From CAYINJ01 sp964364745 (GTDB lineage Bacteria; Patescibacteriota; Patescibacteriia; JACRDY01), in assembly GCA_964364745.1 (NCBI GenBank), contig CAYINJ010000027.1:1-9032 (forward strand): a DNA stretch of 9,032 bases. The letters run 5' to 3'. A model generated the notes under the pieces. It was given only the letters and a program-made list of their open reading frames with translations, was not told the origin of the DNA and did not search any database. The position numbers and the translations under genes were made by a program. Positions 1-5,933 of this stretch are shown piece after piece (position 1 is the stretch's first letter; each line of letters opens with the position of its first letter).

Positions 1-117
1 CCCCTCTGATTTAGTAGAAGATAGTTTTCCACTTTGGTCCCAGCGACGAAGCGTATCGATGGAGACTCCAAGTATAGCTGCCGCCTCCCCGATTGAAATG
101 AGTTTTTCTTGAGCCAT
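1..117 (-). CDS. MerR/excisionase-type helix-turn-helix DNA-binding protein, N-terminal part only
   Basis: The first 39 codons of a leftward gene are present; the rest lies outside the window. The residues read MAQEKLISIGEAAAILGVSI then DTLRRWDQSGKL. This is the classic start of a MerR/excisionase winged helix-turn-helix: an I-S-I-G-E-A-A stretch, a first helix ending in LGVS, then the recognition helix TLRRWD and the wing beginning SGKL. The family binds DNA; members act as transcription regulators, phage or ICE excisionases, or the DNA-binding part of IS607-type resolvases. With only the N-terminus the role cannot be decided. The ATG at 117 is the only reasonable start in this stretch. AAGGG lies just 3 nt upstream, too close for a normal Shine-Dalgarno, and the promoter places the RNA start almost at the ATG, so the message may be leaderless. 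Confidence 0.85.
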   Translation of the reverse strand, partial: MAQEKLISIGEAAAILGVSIDTLRRWDQSGKLSSTKSEG

Positions 118-126
118 ATACCCTTA

Positions 127-155
127 ATAATAGCAGATAATTGAAATCTATGCAA
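127..155 (-). promoter_or_regulatory. Sigma70-type promoter of the HTH gene
   Basis: On the minus strand a TTGCAT -35 (155-150) is followed by a 17-nt spacer and a TATTAT -10 (132-127). The expected transcription start is about 119-121, only 2-4 nt before the ATG at 117, so a leaderless or nearly leaderless mRNA is predicted. Confidence 0.65.
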
Positions 156-176
156 GATTAATTAGAATCTATGCAA
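145..176 (-). repeat. Two direct repeats spaced 21 bp, candidate operator
   Basis: The 11-mer TTGCATAGATT (minus strand) occurs at 176-166 and again at 155-145. The 21-bp period is two helical turns, so both copies face the same side of the helix. The inner copy contains the -35 element of the HTH gene. This arrangement fits autoregulation by the HTH protein, but that is inference. Confidence 0.5.
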
Positions 177-215
177 AGGTGAAAAATATGCCTATAAAAT
201 TGAGTTTTTTATACC

Positions 216-252
216 AAAAAACCGCCCTTCGACAAGCTCAGGGCGGTTTTTT
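216..252. terminator. Bidirectional hairpin terminator after glutamine synthetase
   Basis: Perfect 13-bp stem (216-228 with 240-252): six A, then CCGCCCT, an 11-nt loop and the complement ending in TTTTTT. The A and T runs make it work on either strand. It lies 30 bp beyond the stop of the leftward glutamine synthetase gene and before the HTH gene promoter. The arm and loop contain CTTCGACAAGCTCAG, a word I recognise as dispersed in many bacterial genomes (recollection, not checked). Confidence 0.85.
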
Positions 253-281
253 AGTAGAGACTACAACGAAATAGATAGACT

Positions 282-1346
282 TTAGAGTACCACCTGCGGC
301 GGCCAGTTATGCTTAGCCGGATCAAAACCCGGCCCGCAAACAGTTTCTAGGAGAGCCGTGAGTACTTGGTAGGGATCGAGATTAGCCGCCGGTCGGCGGT
401 CTTCTAAATAGCCGCGCTGCTGGGTGGCAGTCATGGCCGGAATACGGACCGAGGCGCCGCGGTCAGACACGCCGTAGCGAAAATCACGAATACTGCAGGT
501 TTCGTGTTTACCGGTCAGCCGCTGGTCGTTGTCGGCGCCATACACCGCAATATGCTGGGTATGAAATTGCCCTAGTTTTTGACAGGCCGCTTCGATCACT
601 TGCAGTCCACCCTCGGCGCGCATGGCTTTGGTGGAAAAATTGGTATGGCCACCGGCGCCGTTCCAGTCGCCCGGCATAGGTTTGGGATCGAGCTTGACAT
701 GGAACTGATGATTCTCTCCCAAACGGTACAAGAGCCACCGCGACAGCCATAATTGATCCGCCACTGCTAACGGTGGCAGCGCGCCGACTTGGAATTCCCA
801 CTGGGCGGGCATCACTTCAGCATTAATCCCAGAAATCGCGATGCCAGCATCTACACAAGCCCGCAGATGATCTTCCACCAGTGCGCGACCATACACCTCA
901 TCTGCGCCGACCCCGCAATAGTACCGGCCCTGCGGATGGGGAAAGCCGCGCTCCGGCCAACCGACCGGATGATCCTGATAATACAGCGTATATTCTTGTT
1001 CAATGCCCGCCAACGGTTCCGCCGCCGCATACTGTTCGGCGACGGTTCGTAAAACCGACCGCGTGTTGGTGGGATGCGGCGTGCCGTCAGGATTTAAGAC
1101 CTCGCTCATCACCAAAATGTGGGGCACGCCACGCACCGGATCAGGCAAGAAACAGACCGGTTGCAAGAGACAATCAGAAAAATGACCCTCGGCCTGTTCG
1201 GTGCTGGAGCCGTCAAAACCCCACTGGGGAATATCGGCCAGCTGCGTAATCGGCCCGTCAATAACTTTTGTCTTGGAACGCAATTTGGCGGTTGGTTGGC
1301 GACCGTCCATCCAGACAAACTCGGCCATAACCTTTGTCGTTGGCAT
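282..1346 (-). CDS. glnII: Glutamine synthetase, type II (GSII, eukaryotic/actinobacterial-like)
   Basis: Makes glutamine from glutamate, ammonia and ATP in the cytoplasm. At 354 residues it has GSII length, not the roughly 440-470 of the usual bacterial GSI. GSII motifs are in order: N-terminal beta-grasp with W-M-D-G and PTAKLRSKTK (12-27), WGFDGSST (42-49), catalytic E-Q-E (116-118), NAEVMPAQWEFQVG (175-188), NGAGGHTNFSTK (229-240, with His234), KHETCSIRDFRYG (280-292) and YLEDRRPAANLDPY (313-326). Acidic and arginine active-site positions look intact. The N-terminal third resembles actinobacterial GlnII, from memory. The ATG at 1346 has no Shine-Dalgarno; an in-frame ATG six codons on (1328, MAEFVW) is preceded at 2 nt by AAAGG and also fits the family start. 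An in-frame TGA lies four codons upstream of 1346, so no longer form exists. A promoter lies about 60 bp upstream and a terminator follows at 216-252. Confidence 0.95.
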   Translation of the reverse strand: MPTTKVMAEFVWMDGRQPTAKLRSKTKVIDGPITQLADIPQWGFDGSSTEQAEGHFSDCLLQPVCFLPDPVRGVPHILVMSEVLNPDGTPHPTNTRSVLRTVAEQYAAAEPLAGIEQEYTLYYQDHPVGWPERGFPHPQGRYYCGVGADEVYGRALVEDHLRACVDAGIAISGINAEVMPAQWEFQVGALPPLAVADQLWLSRWLLYRLGENHQFHVKLDPKPMPGDWNGAGGHTNFSTKAMRAEGGLQVIEAACQKLGQFHTQHIAVYGADNDQRLTGKHETCSIRDFRYGVSDRGASVRIPAMTATQQRGYLEDRRPAANLDPYQVLTALLETVCGPGFDPAKHNWPPQVVL

Positions 1347-1384
1347 ATCATGGTATCAGTTAATTCGGTTAATACTCTGTTATT

Positions 1385-1414
1385 CTCCCCTCCAATGATG
1401 AGCGCAGTATAGCA
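1385..1414 (-). promoter_or_regulatory. Extended -10 promoter and leader start of glnII
   Basis: On the minus strand TGCTATACT (1414-1406) is an extended -10 element (TGn plus TATACT); no good -35 stands at 17 bp. The predicted start is near 1399. Just inside the RNA is GGAGGGGAG (1393-1385), the strongest Shine-Dalgarno-like string here, but it sits 38 nt before the annotated ATG with no start codon nearby. See the finding on the leader fold. Confidence 0.5.
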
Positions 1415-1466
1415 TAATCTCCACTCATCAAAAAACCACCCCGCGAGCAGTGCCGATGCATACCCA

Positions 1467-3116
1467 TCAATCCCGCGCTAAAAATAACCGCGCGACTCTG
1501 ATCTCATGATAAGAAAAATCATCACCCAAAATATCTTTGACCGGTGAGAGTTTCCGCTCGCCTGATTGCTCAAAAGCCCGCTCAATTTTGGCGAAGCGCT
1601 CAGCTGAGGGTTTCAGATACTCAAGCTCCAGATCTGGTTCATTCAGTACCAGCTTCTCCAAATGATTCATCACTGTACTCATCACCACACCCCGGCGGTG
1701 AGCAATGTCCTCGAGGGAATGCTTTTTGAGAATGAAAGCTTTCGTTTCCCGATACGTCGACCCAGCTCTTTTTTTCTGGCGCTTGGCTCGCTGCTCCGGC
1801 GGAGCGATCGACTCCAGATACTGCTGCTGGCGTAGTTTCTTTTCATCTGGGTTGAGTGCGTCTAATTCCCCGACTGCCACCGCTGAGCGCCGCAATAATT
1901 CTTCGTCTCGTTGTAAAATATCTTCATTAACCCTCAGGGCCATGGTATTCAAGCCTTTTAAGTGAATACCTTCAAGAGAACAGACCCGGGACAACGCCAC
2001 ATAGCCCATGCCTTTAGCAAATGACTGGCTCAAATCCATTTCCGCCGCGTCCAGGCTCATACCCTGGCTTTTATGCACGGTAATAGCCCAAGCTAAACGC
2101 AGCGGAATCTGGATGATTTCCGCTTTCGTGGTATCGCTGGCTTCGATAATCCAACTCAGTGGCGCGGCCACGATGTTCTTGCCTGAGAGCGTCCGGATGA
2201 TCGGGAAATTATCCTCATTAAAATCAATCACTTGGCCGAGTGTGCCATTAACATACCCTTGATCAAAATTATTTTTGACAAACATGACAATGGCTCCGAG
2301 CTTGAGACAGAGAATTTCCGGCGCCAGACAATTTTTTACCAGCGTGGCGGCAATTTTCTTATTACCCCTTTGGCGCATCGTGTAGCGAAATGTTTCGCCA
2401 GGCAGGCGCTGTAGTTTGCGTTCATTGATAGCGCTGACATCAATATTGTGGGTATACAACTTGGTCAGATCATCAGTAGCGCCTGTAGCTAAACTGCGTC
2501 GGGACTCCAAATGCCGCAATGTCTCAACTGATATTCTGTTCGTGCGGATATCATTCAACACCGTAACTAACCGGCTGTCGGTATGCCGGTGCTGTTCATC
2601 TAAGTAGCAGACGGTCAGATTCATACTCTGCCACACCTCCGCCGTGTATATAAAATTCGCCGACTGACCGTCCTTACTGACCGGCGGTAATTGAAAAAAA
2701 TCTCCGCAGAGTATCACCTGTAATCCGCCAAAAGGCAGGTTCGGCTCGTCCCGAAACACCCGGCAAATGGTATCGACTAAATCCAGTTGGAACGCATGCA
2801 GCATCGACACTTCATCGATGATGAGCACCTTCGTGGTTTTCAACCGCTCGCTAAGATAGCGTTTTTTAAACAACTTCTCGAAATCACCAGCTGACAGACT
2901 ATCGGCGATACCAAACCCGGCCCACGAATGAATCGTCATGCCATTCATGTGCGTGGCCGCAATGCCCGTGGAAGCGGTCACCCCCACCTCTACGCCCTTG
3001 CCTTTGAGATATTGAATATATTGATTTAATAAAAAAGTCTTACCACTGCCGGCCGAGCCGGTGAGGTAGACGTTATGTCCCATTTTGAGAATATCCAAGG
3101 CTTGTGCTTGTTTCAT
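1467..3116 (-). CDS. Pif1/RecD-like superfamily 1 DNA helicase with C-terminal helix-turn-helix
   Basis: ATP-driven 5'-3' DNA helicase of the Pif1 group (family knowledge), which acts on forks, G-quadruplexes or recombination intermediates. All core motifs are visible in 549 residues: Walker A GSAGSGKT (20-27), TASTGIAA (47-54) with the TIHSWAGFG segment (61-69), Walker B LIIDEVSML (98-106), motif III CGDFFQLPPV (137-146), LDEQHR (172-177), AWAITVHKSQGMSLD (342-356) and YVALSRV (372-378). After a basic linker, residues 458-490 (TKAFILKK, then SLEDIAHRRGVVMSTVMNHLEKL) form a helix-turn-helix like the extra domain at the C-terminus of some RecQ and Pif1 helicases. The ATG at 3116 is supported by AAAGAAG 8 nt upstream and an extended -10 promoter. 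There is no clear operon partner: glnII lies 120 bp downstream with its own promoter. The chromosomal role is inferred. Confidence 0.93.
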   Translation of the reverse strand: MKQAQALDILKMGHNVYLTGSAGSGKTFLLNQYIQYLKGKGVEVGVTASTGIAATHMNGMTIHSWAGFGIADSLSAGDFEKLFKKRYLSERLKTTKVLIIDEVSMLHAFQLDLVDTICRVFRDEPNLPFGGLQVILCGDFFQLPPVSKDGQSANFIYTAEVWQSMNLTVCYLDEQHRHTDSRLVTVLNDIRTNRISVETLRHLESRRSLATGATDDLTKLYTHNIDVSAINERKLQRLPGETFRYTMRQRGNKKIAATLVKNCLAPEILCLKLGAIVMFVKNNFDQGYVNGTLGQVIDFNEDNFPIIRTLSGKNIVAAPLSWIIEASDTTKAEIIQIPLRLAWAITVHKSQGMSLDAAEMDLSQSFAKGMGYVALSRVCSLEGIHLKGLNTMALRVNEDILQRDEELLRRSAVAVGELDALNPDEKKLRQQQYLESIAPPEQRAKRQKKRAGSTYRETKAFILKKHSLEDIAHRRGVVMSTVMNHLEKLVLNEPDLELEYLKPSAERFAKIERAFEQSGERKLSPVKDILGDDFSYHEIRVARLFLARD

Positions 3117-3137
3117 AGATTTAACTTCTTTGCTCGC

Positions 3138-3146
3138 AGTATACCA
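3138..3146 (-). promoter_or_regulatory. Extended -10 promoter of the helicase gene
   Basis: TGGTATACT (3146-3138 on the minus strand) is an extended -10, nearly the same as the one before glnII. Predicted start is about 3131, giving a 15-nt leader whose AAAGAAG (3131-3125) could pair with 16S rRNA. No convincing -35 precedes it. Confidence 0.55.
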
Positions 3147-3194
3147 TAGGGAAGATTAAAAAAAGTCTAAACTCGAGATACTGTATCGATAACC

Positions 3195-3221
3195 AAAAAA
3201 CCGCCTGGCGGGCGGTTTTTT
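3195..3221. terminator. Bidirectional hairpin terminator in a divergent spacer
   Basis: Perfect 11-bp stem, AAAAAACCGCC (3195-3205) with GGCGGTTTTTT (3211-3221), loop TGGCG. The same core as the terminator at 216-252. It stands between two genes that point away from each other, so nothing intact needs it. It may belong to a leftward gene whose tail is seen at 3266-3367. Confidence 0.8.
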
Positions 3222-3250
3222 GATTTGCCCTTTCGAGCAAACTATTCAGT

Positions 3251-3278
3251 CCATCCGAGTCGCCGCTAAAGGGTATCC
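3251..3278 (+). repeat. Left copy of a 28-bp direct repeat flanking the AT-rich block
   Basis: Starts CCATCCGAGTCGCC and ends GGGTATCC. It matches 5650-5677 in the same orientation except for a G insertion and one A fewer in the middle. Some resemblance continues on the leftward side (minus-strand text with an ATA-TTTG and GG-AAATC pattern after both copies), suggesting a longer, diverged dispersed repeat. Confidence 0.75.
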
Positions 3279-3367
3279 TGTAATATCTCTCGAACTACCA
3301 TCGGAATTGGAACTCGTTGATACGGGAAATACGGAGGTGGAGAGAGAATAATTCCTGTATTAACCAG
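3266..3367 (-). pseudogene. Possible C-terminal remnant of a lost leftward gene
   Basis: A 33-codon open stretch runs from a TAG at 3370-3368 to a TAG at 3268-3266 and reads LVNTGIILSPPPYFPYQRVP then IPMVVREILQDTL. There is no plausible start at its head, and it ends 45 bp before the hairpin terminator at 3221-3195, as the end of a real gene would. Its base composition is less AT-rich than the following nucleotidyltransferase gene. Its last codons lie inside the repeat at 3251-3278, so chance is not excluded. I do not recognise the family. Confidence 0.25.
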
Positions 3368-3377
3368 CTAAAATTAT

Positions 3378-3417
3378 TTGCTCTTTATTTTTAATAATTT
3401 AATATCTATGATATCAT
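3378..3417 (+). promoter_or_regulatory. Likely promoter region of the nucleotidyltransferase gene
   Basis: TTGCTC (3378-3383), 16 nt, TAATAT (3400-3405) would start RNA near 3412; TATGAT (3407-3412) is an alternative -10 giving an even shorter leader. A perfect 10-bp palindrome ATGATATCAT (3408-3417) overlaps the start region and could be an operator. No Shine-Dalgarno precedes the ATG at 3428. Confidence 0.35.
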
Positions 3418-3427
3418 CATCAATACT

Positions 3428-4273
3428 ATGAATGAAGAATTCGAACCAAAAATTGGACATAAAGATGCTACCAAAATCCAGGCTATAGGCACCGCCTTGT
3501 CTGTTGATGAAAATGGCTATATCCAGTCGGAATCCGCCGTAGAAAAAATCCCTTCAAATTGGCGTTTGATAATTGACGATATTGTTAAAGCTTATACTAA
3601 AAATATTCCCGGCCAGGTTCATAGTATTTATGTGAAGGGGTCTGTTGGCCGAGGAACGCCAATAGAAAATATATCAGACATTGACTGCTTAACTCTGGTA
3701 ACTGGCCCGGTAGACGAACTTGATTTAAGTTGGCTGCCCGATTTACAAAAAACTTTAAAAGAAAAATATCCTTTTTGCACTGATTTTGATTTACCCCACA
3801 AAAATGTTGGGGATATTGTTAGCGGAAAAAACAAGATAGCCCCCGTGTTATTAAAAACTATGGCAGTCTGCGTGTATGGAGATAATATTATTCCAGACCT
3901 GCCAAAAGTTAAGCCGGGTAAAGACTCTTTGATTGCTTCTCGTAATTATGGAGATTTTATAAATAAAAAATTACAACTTTTTGCCAGTGGCGAAATAGCA
4001 GACGTACCAATGCAATGTAAAGTAATAATGAAAAGAATTTTACGTGCGGGGTTTGAATTAGTTATGGAACGTGACCAAACTTTCACCAGAGATTTATATC
4101 CTTGCTATAAAATATTCTCTAAATATTATCCAGAAAAAGAAGATGAAATGAGAGAGGTATTAGACCTGGCAATCAACCCAACTGATGATAAAGAAAAAAT
4201 ATTAAACATTTTAAATAACCTTGGGCGGTGGATTGTAGATGAGTTAGAGTCAGTCTATAGTATCAAACAATAG
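3428..4273 (+). CDS. Nucleotidyltransferase-domain protein (Pol-beta superfamily), function unknown
   Basis: The N-terminal half has the Pol-beta-type nucleotidyltransferase signature: IYVKGSVGRG with the G-S pair at 71-72, then SDID at 83-86 (Asp84 and Asp86 as metal ligands), and a likely third acidic residue in TDFDL (Asp119 or Asp121). Residues after about 170 are helical, with LRAGFELVMERDQTFTRDLY (about 211-230) as the most distinctive part, probably the substrate-binding domain, as in AadA-like aminoglycoside nucleotidyltransferases. The family transfers NMP to antibiotics, proteins, nucleotides or RNA; nothing here fixes the substrate. It has 281 residues and looks complete. The ATG at 3428 has no Shine-Dalgarno and follows a short leader. 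The gene is far more AT-rich than glnII, the helicase or vanW, suggesting transfer. It converges on the PIN nuclease gene and has its own terminator at 4329-4356. It may be a stand-alone enzyme or part of a toxin/defence module (inference). Confidence 0.85.
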   Translation: MNEEFEPKIGHKDATKIQAIGTALSVDENGYIQSESAVEKIPSNWRLIIDDIVKAYTKNIPGQVHSIYVKGSVGRGTPIENISDIDCLTLVTGPVDELDLSWLPDLQKTLKEKYPFCTDFDLPHKNVGDIVSGKNKIAPVLLKTMAVCVYGDNIIPDLPKVKPGKDSLIASRNYGDFINKKLQLFASGEIADVPMQCKVIMKRILRAGFELVMERDQTFTRDLYPCYKIFSKYYPEKEDEMREVLDLAINPTDDKEKILNILNNLGRWIVDELESVYSIKQ

Positions 4274-4328
4274 TACTCTTCATTCGAGATAAAAAAGTCG
4301 GAACTCCAAATGTAATTTAACTATTATC

Positions 4329-4356
4329 AAAAACCTCTGAATTTACAGAGATTTTT
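4329..4356. terminator. Hairpin terminator between convergent genes
   Basis: Stem CTCTG (4335-4339) with CAGAG (4346-4350), loop AATTTA, extended past one C-A mismatch by five A-T pairs (4329-4333 with 4352-4356). A six-T run ends it on the plus strand, 56 bp after the nucleotidyltransferase stop; on the minus strand GTTTTT follows, so it can also serve the PIN gene. Confidence 0.75.
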
Positions 4357-4381
4357 TGATATGAGCCACTCGGGTCTGCCC

Positions 4382-4420
4382 GTCTCGCCTCGGCTCGCGC
4401 CTAGCGAGTCGAGGCGGGGC
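4382..4420. repeat. GC-rich palindromic hairpin element
   Basis: A 13-bp stem (4386-4398 with 4404-4416, one G-T wobble, loop GCCTA), extendable by four more pairs including wobbles to 4382-4420. It has no T-run, so it is not a terminator. It stands out sharply as GC-rich inside AT-rich sequence and resembles in style the palindromes at 6039-6150 and 8940-8956. The rest of the 4357-4501 spacer shows no gene. Confidence 0.7.
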
Positions 4421-4501
4421 ACCATACCCGGAGGGGTTTTGAAAGGGTTTCTGGGCTCTATTTCCTAAAATTTCTAACCCAACGGGGTAGGGGTCAAAAA
4501 G

Positions 4502-5577
4502 TTAAAAATGAGACAATCCTAAAAGTTTGTGGCAATCGTCACATATATTATCATTAAACAAGGTAGTGCTTATATTTCTATGGAAATGTTTTCCGCATTT
4601 ACTGCATGTTAAACTTGAAGAAAATTGATCGCGACAATTTTCGCAACGAGAAGAGCCGAGCGCACCATAAAGACTGGAACCATCAACCTCCGCACCACAA
4701 CAATCACACTTATTTTGTGTCCCCCATATTGTGGAAAATCTAACCGATAAAGGATCATTATTTATACGTACGGATTCATTAAGGGTAAGACTTTTCAATT
4801 CCCCTTGCCCAGATAAAGCTGCGGGATTTGCAAAAACAAAATTAAGACGGTTTTCTTCTTGAATGGTTTCTTTCTTGATGGGCTTATTTTTCCCTTTGCT
4901 TTGTTGATTAATAAATGAACCAAGCTCAGTATAAAGTGTTAGTTTTTTCTTAGATTTTTGTGACCATTCAAAACCCAAGAGTTCATTTATCTCTCCGCAG
5001 TTTATCTCACTCTCAAAATCGCCATCTCCAGAAATTAGTATTGAATCATCATCAGCACACTGATCAATAATAGTTTCCCAAATTATCGCATCGCCAAACG
5101 ATGAACTATTTTTATGTGGCGGATTACCTTTTAAATTGCGGAACCACGCCTTTTGAAGAATTAAATCGGTTTCGGACGGACGGTGCGCATGAAGAAATAA
5201 CTGACTGATTTTTTGATTAATCTTACTATTTGGTTTAAACACTCTACCGTAATAATCATCAACGGCCTCTTTTTTAGTAGTTGGAGCTTCTTAACCGTTC
5301 TCTTTATCTGCTCAATTTTTTTAGTAGATTTAATAAGATGCGGAACCTTGAATTGCACTTCTAAGCCCTTCTGAAAATTTAAAATATGATCCCCATATAT
5401 TGCACTTTTACTATTCTTATTACGAATAAATTCATCTTCAATTTGTCTAGGTAAAATTAACTCAAACTTTTTTGTCTTAATGAGTTGATTGAGACTCTTT
5501 AACATTTCTAAAGATTGACTGTTGTCTAATCTATAAAAATTTAGATATATATTTGTGTCGAGTATTACTTTCGCCAT
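4502..5577 (-). CDS. PIN-domain nuclease with two C-terminal zinc ribbons; frame split by a -1 shift
   Basis: PIN domains are Mg-dependent RNases. Joining two frames gives 358 residues. Residues 1-103 (frame starting ATG 5577) hold VILDTN (Asp7) and LPRQIEDEF (Glu49), the first two acidic PIN motifs. The rest (EAVDDYYGRV onward, 5269 to 4502) holds SSFGDAIIWE (Asp163) and ISGDGDF (Asp185, Asp187), the remaining catalytic motifs. So neither frame alone makes a full PIN domain. The C-terminus has four CxxC knuckles (about 291/294, 312/315, 325/328, 346/349), two zinc ribbons that may bind RNA or protein. The layout resembles PIN-like DUF4935 proteins. The frames join exactly at A AAA AAG (5275-5269): -1 programmed frameshifting, transcript slippage, a recent one-A deletion or a read error would all fit. 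Without the shift, translation adds 36 unrelated residues and stops at 5161. GAGGAGAG lies about 15 nt before ATG 5577, a long spacing; an in-frame ATG at 5709 lies in repeat sequence and was rejected. AT-rich like its convergent neighbour. Confidence 0.8.
5269..5275 (-). other. A AAA AAG slippery heptamer at the PIN frame junction
   Basis: Read on the minus strand in the upstream frame the codons are CTA AAA AAG AGG; the heptamer is in exact X XXY YYZ phase. Slipping back one base gives GAG GCC GTT GAT, which is precisely the frame of the downstream PIN half. AAGAAG ends 11 nt upstream, at the spacing of a stimulatory Shine-Dalgarno (as in dnaX), though weak. Downstream, CCGT and ACGG could form only a small 4-bp hairpin 3 nt after the site. 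Confidence 0.6.
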
Positions 5578-5649
5578 ATATCTGCTTTTACTCTCCTCTA
5601 TAAAGGTAACTTTTAAATTACTTGTTGATTTCCCAACAAAATATATTAA

Positions 5650-5677
5650 CCATCCGAGTCGCCCTAAAAGGGTATCC
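5650..5677 (+). repeat. Right copy of the 28-bp direct repeat
   Basis: Pairs with 3251-3278 in the same orientation, 2.4 kb apart. The two copies lie at the two composition borders of the AT-rich block. The internal CCCT-AAA-AGGG can form a small hairpin. Confidence 0.75.
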
Positions 5678-5890
5678 CTCCGGGTCTCCCTGCCCGCAAT
5701 GCTACGCATAGCGTTGCTGGCGGGTCGAACTTTTTATATTTGGTGACCCCACGGGGAATCCCTCCGCTTCGCTCCGGGCCACAGGCGCGTCCGGGGCAGC
5801 ACTCACTGCTCCCAGGGTCGCAGCTCGCGACGCTCGTCTTCGCCCTACGGGCTCGTCTCGCTTCTGCCCGTTCGATTCCCCCCAGCCGAG
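5678..5890. other. GC-rich, hairpin-rich noncoding spacer with a tRNA-Glu fragment
   Basis: No credible gene. It is a chain of small palindromes: AATGCTA/TAGCGTT with loop CGCA (about 5698-5715), GGGGCAG/CTGCTCC (about 5793-5812) and GCCC-TAC-GGGC (5842-5852). A 17-bp match to the 3' end of tRNA-Glu (T-stem 3' strand, acceptor and discriminator) lies at 5744-5760 in the same orientation as the intact tRNA at 5932-5948. GGGGAATC (5753-5760) is inverted at 5874-5881 (GATTCCCC), and the latter sits in a T-arm-like string TTCGATTCCCC. The stretch could therefore fold into a cruciform based on a broken tRNA-Glu T-arm. Confidence 0.6.
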
Positions 5891-5933
5891 CAATTGAAAA
5901 AACTCTACCATAAAGGCAGAGTTTTTTCAATTG
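5891..5933. terminator. Hairpin terminator after tRNA-Glu
   Basis: 16-bp perfect stem CAATTGAAAAAACTCT (5891-5906) with its complement (5918-5933), extended inward past one mismatch by CC/GG. The TTTTTT runs serve both strands. On the minus strand it starts right at the 3' end of tRNA-Glu, overlapping its last two bases. Confidence 0.8.

Noticed and set aside
1429..1466. Terminator after the helicase gene
   Set aside because: There is a TTTTTT run on the minus strand (1436-1431 region), but the preceding CACT/GGTG pairing is only about four bases, too weak to call.
5578..5709. N-terminal extension of the PIN protein to an ATG at 5709
   Set aside because: The extra 44 codons run through the 28-bp repeat and palindromic spacer and do not resemble a PIN domain, which begins directly at MAKVILD (5577).
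5664..5930. Leftward 88-codon open frame (and an overlapping 69-codon one)
   Set aside because: Made of hairpin repeats, a tRNA fragment and terminator sequence; rich in Arg/Gly/Ala as expected from GC-rich noncoding DNA.
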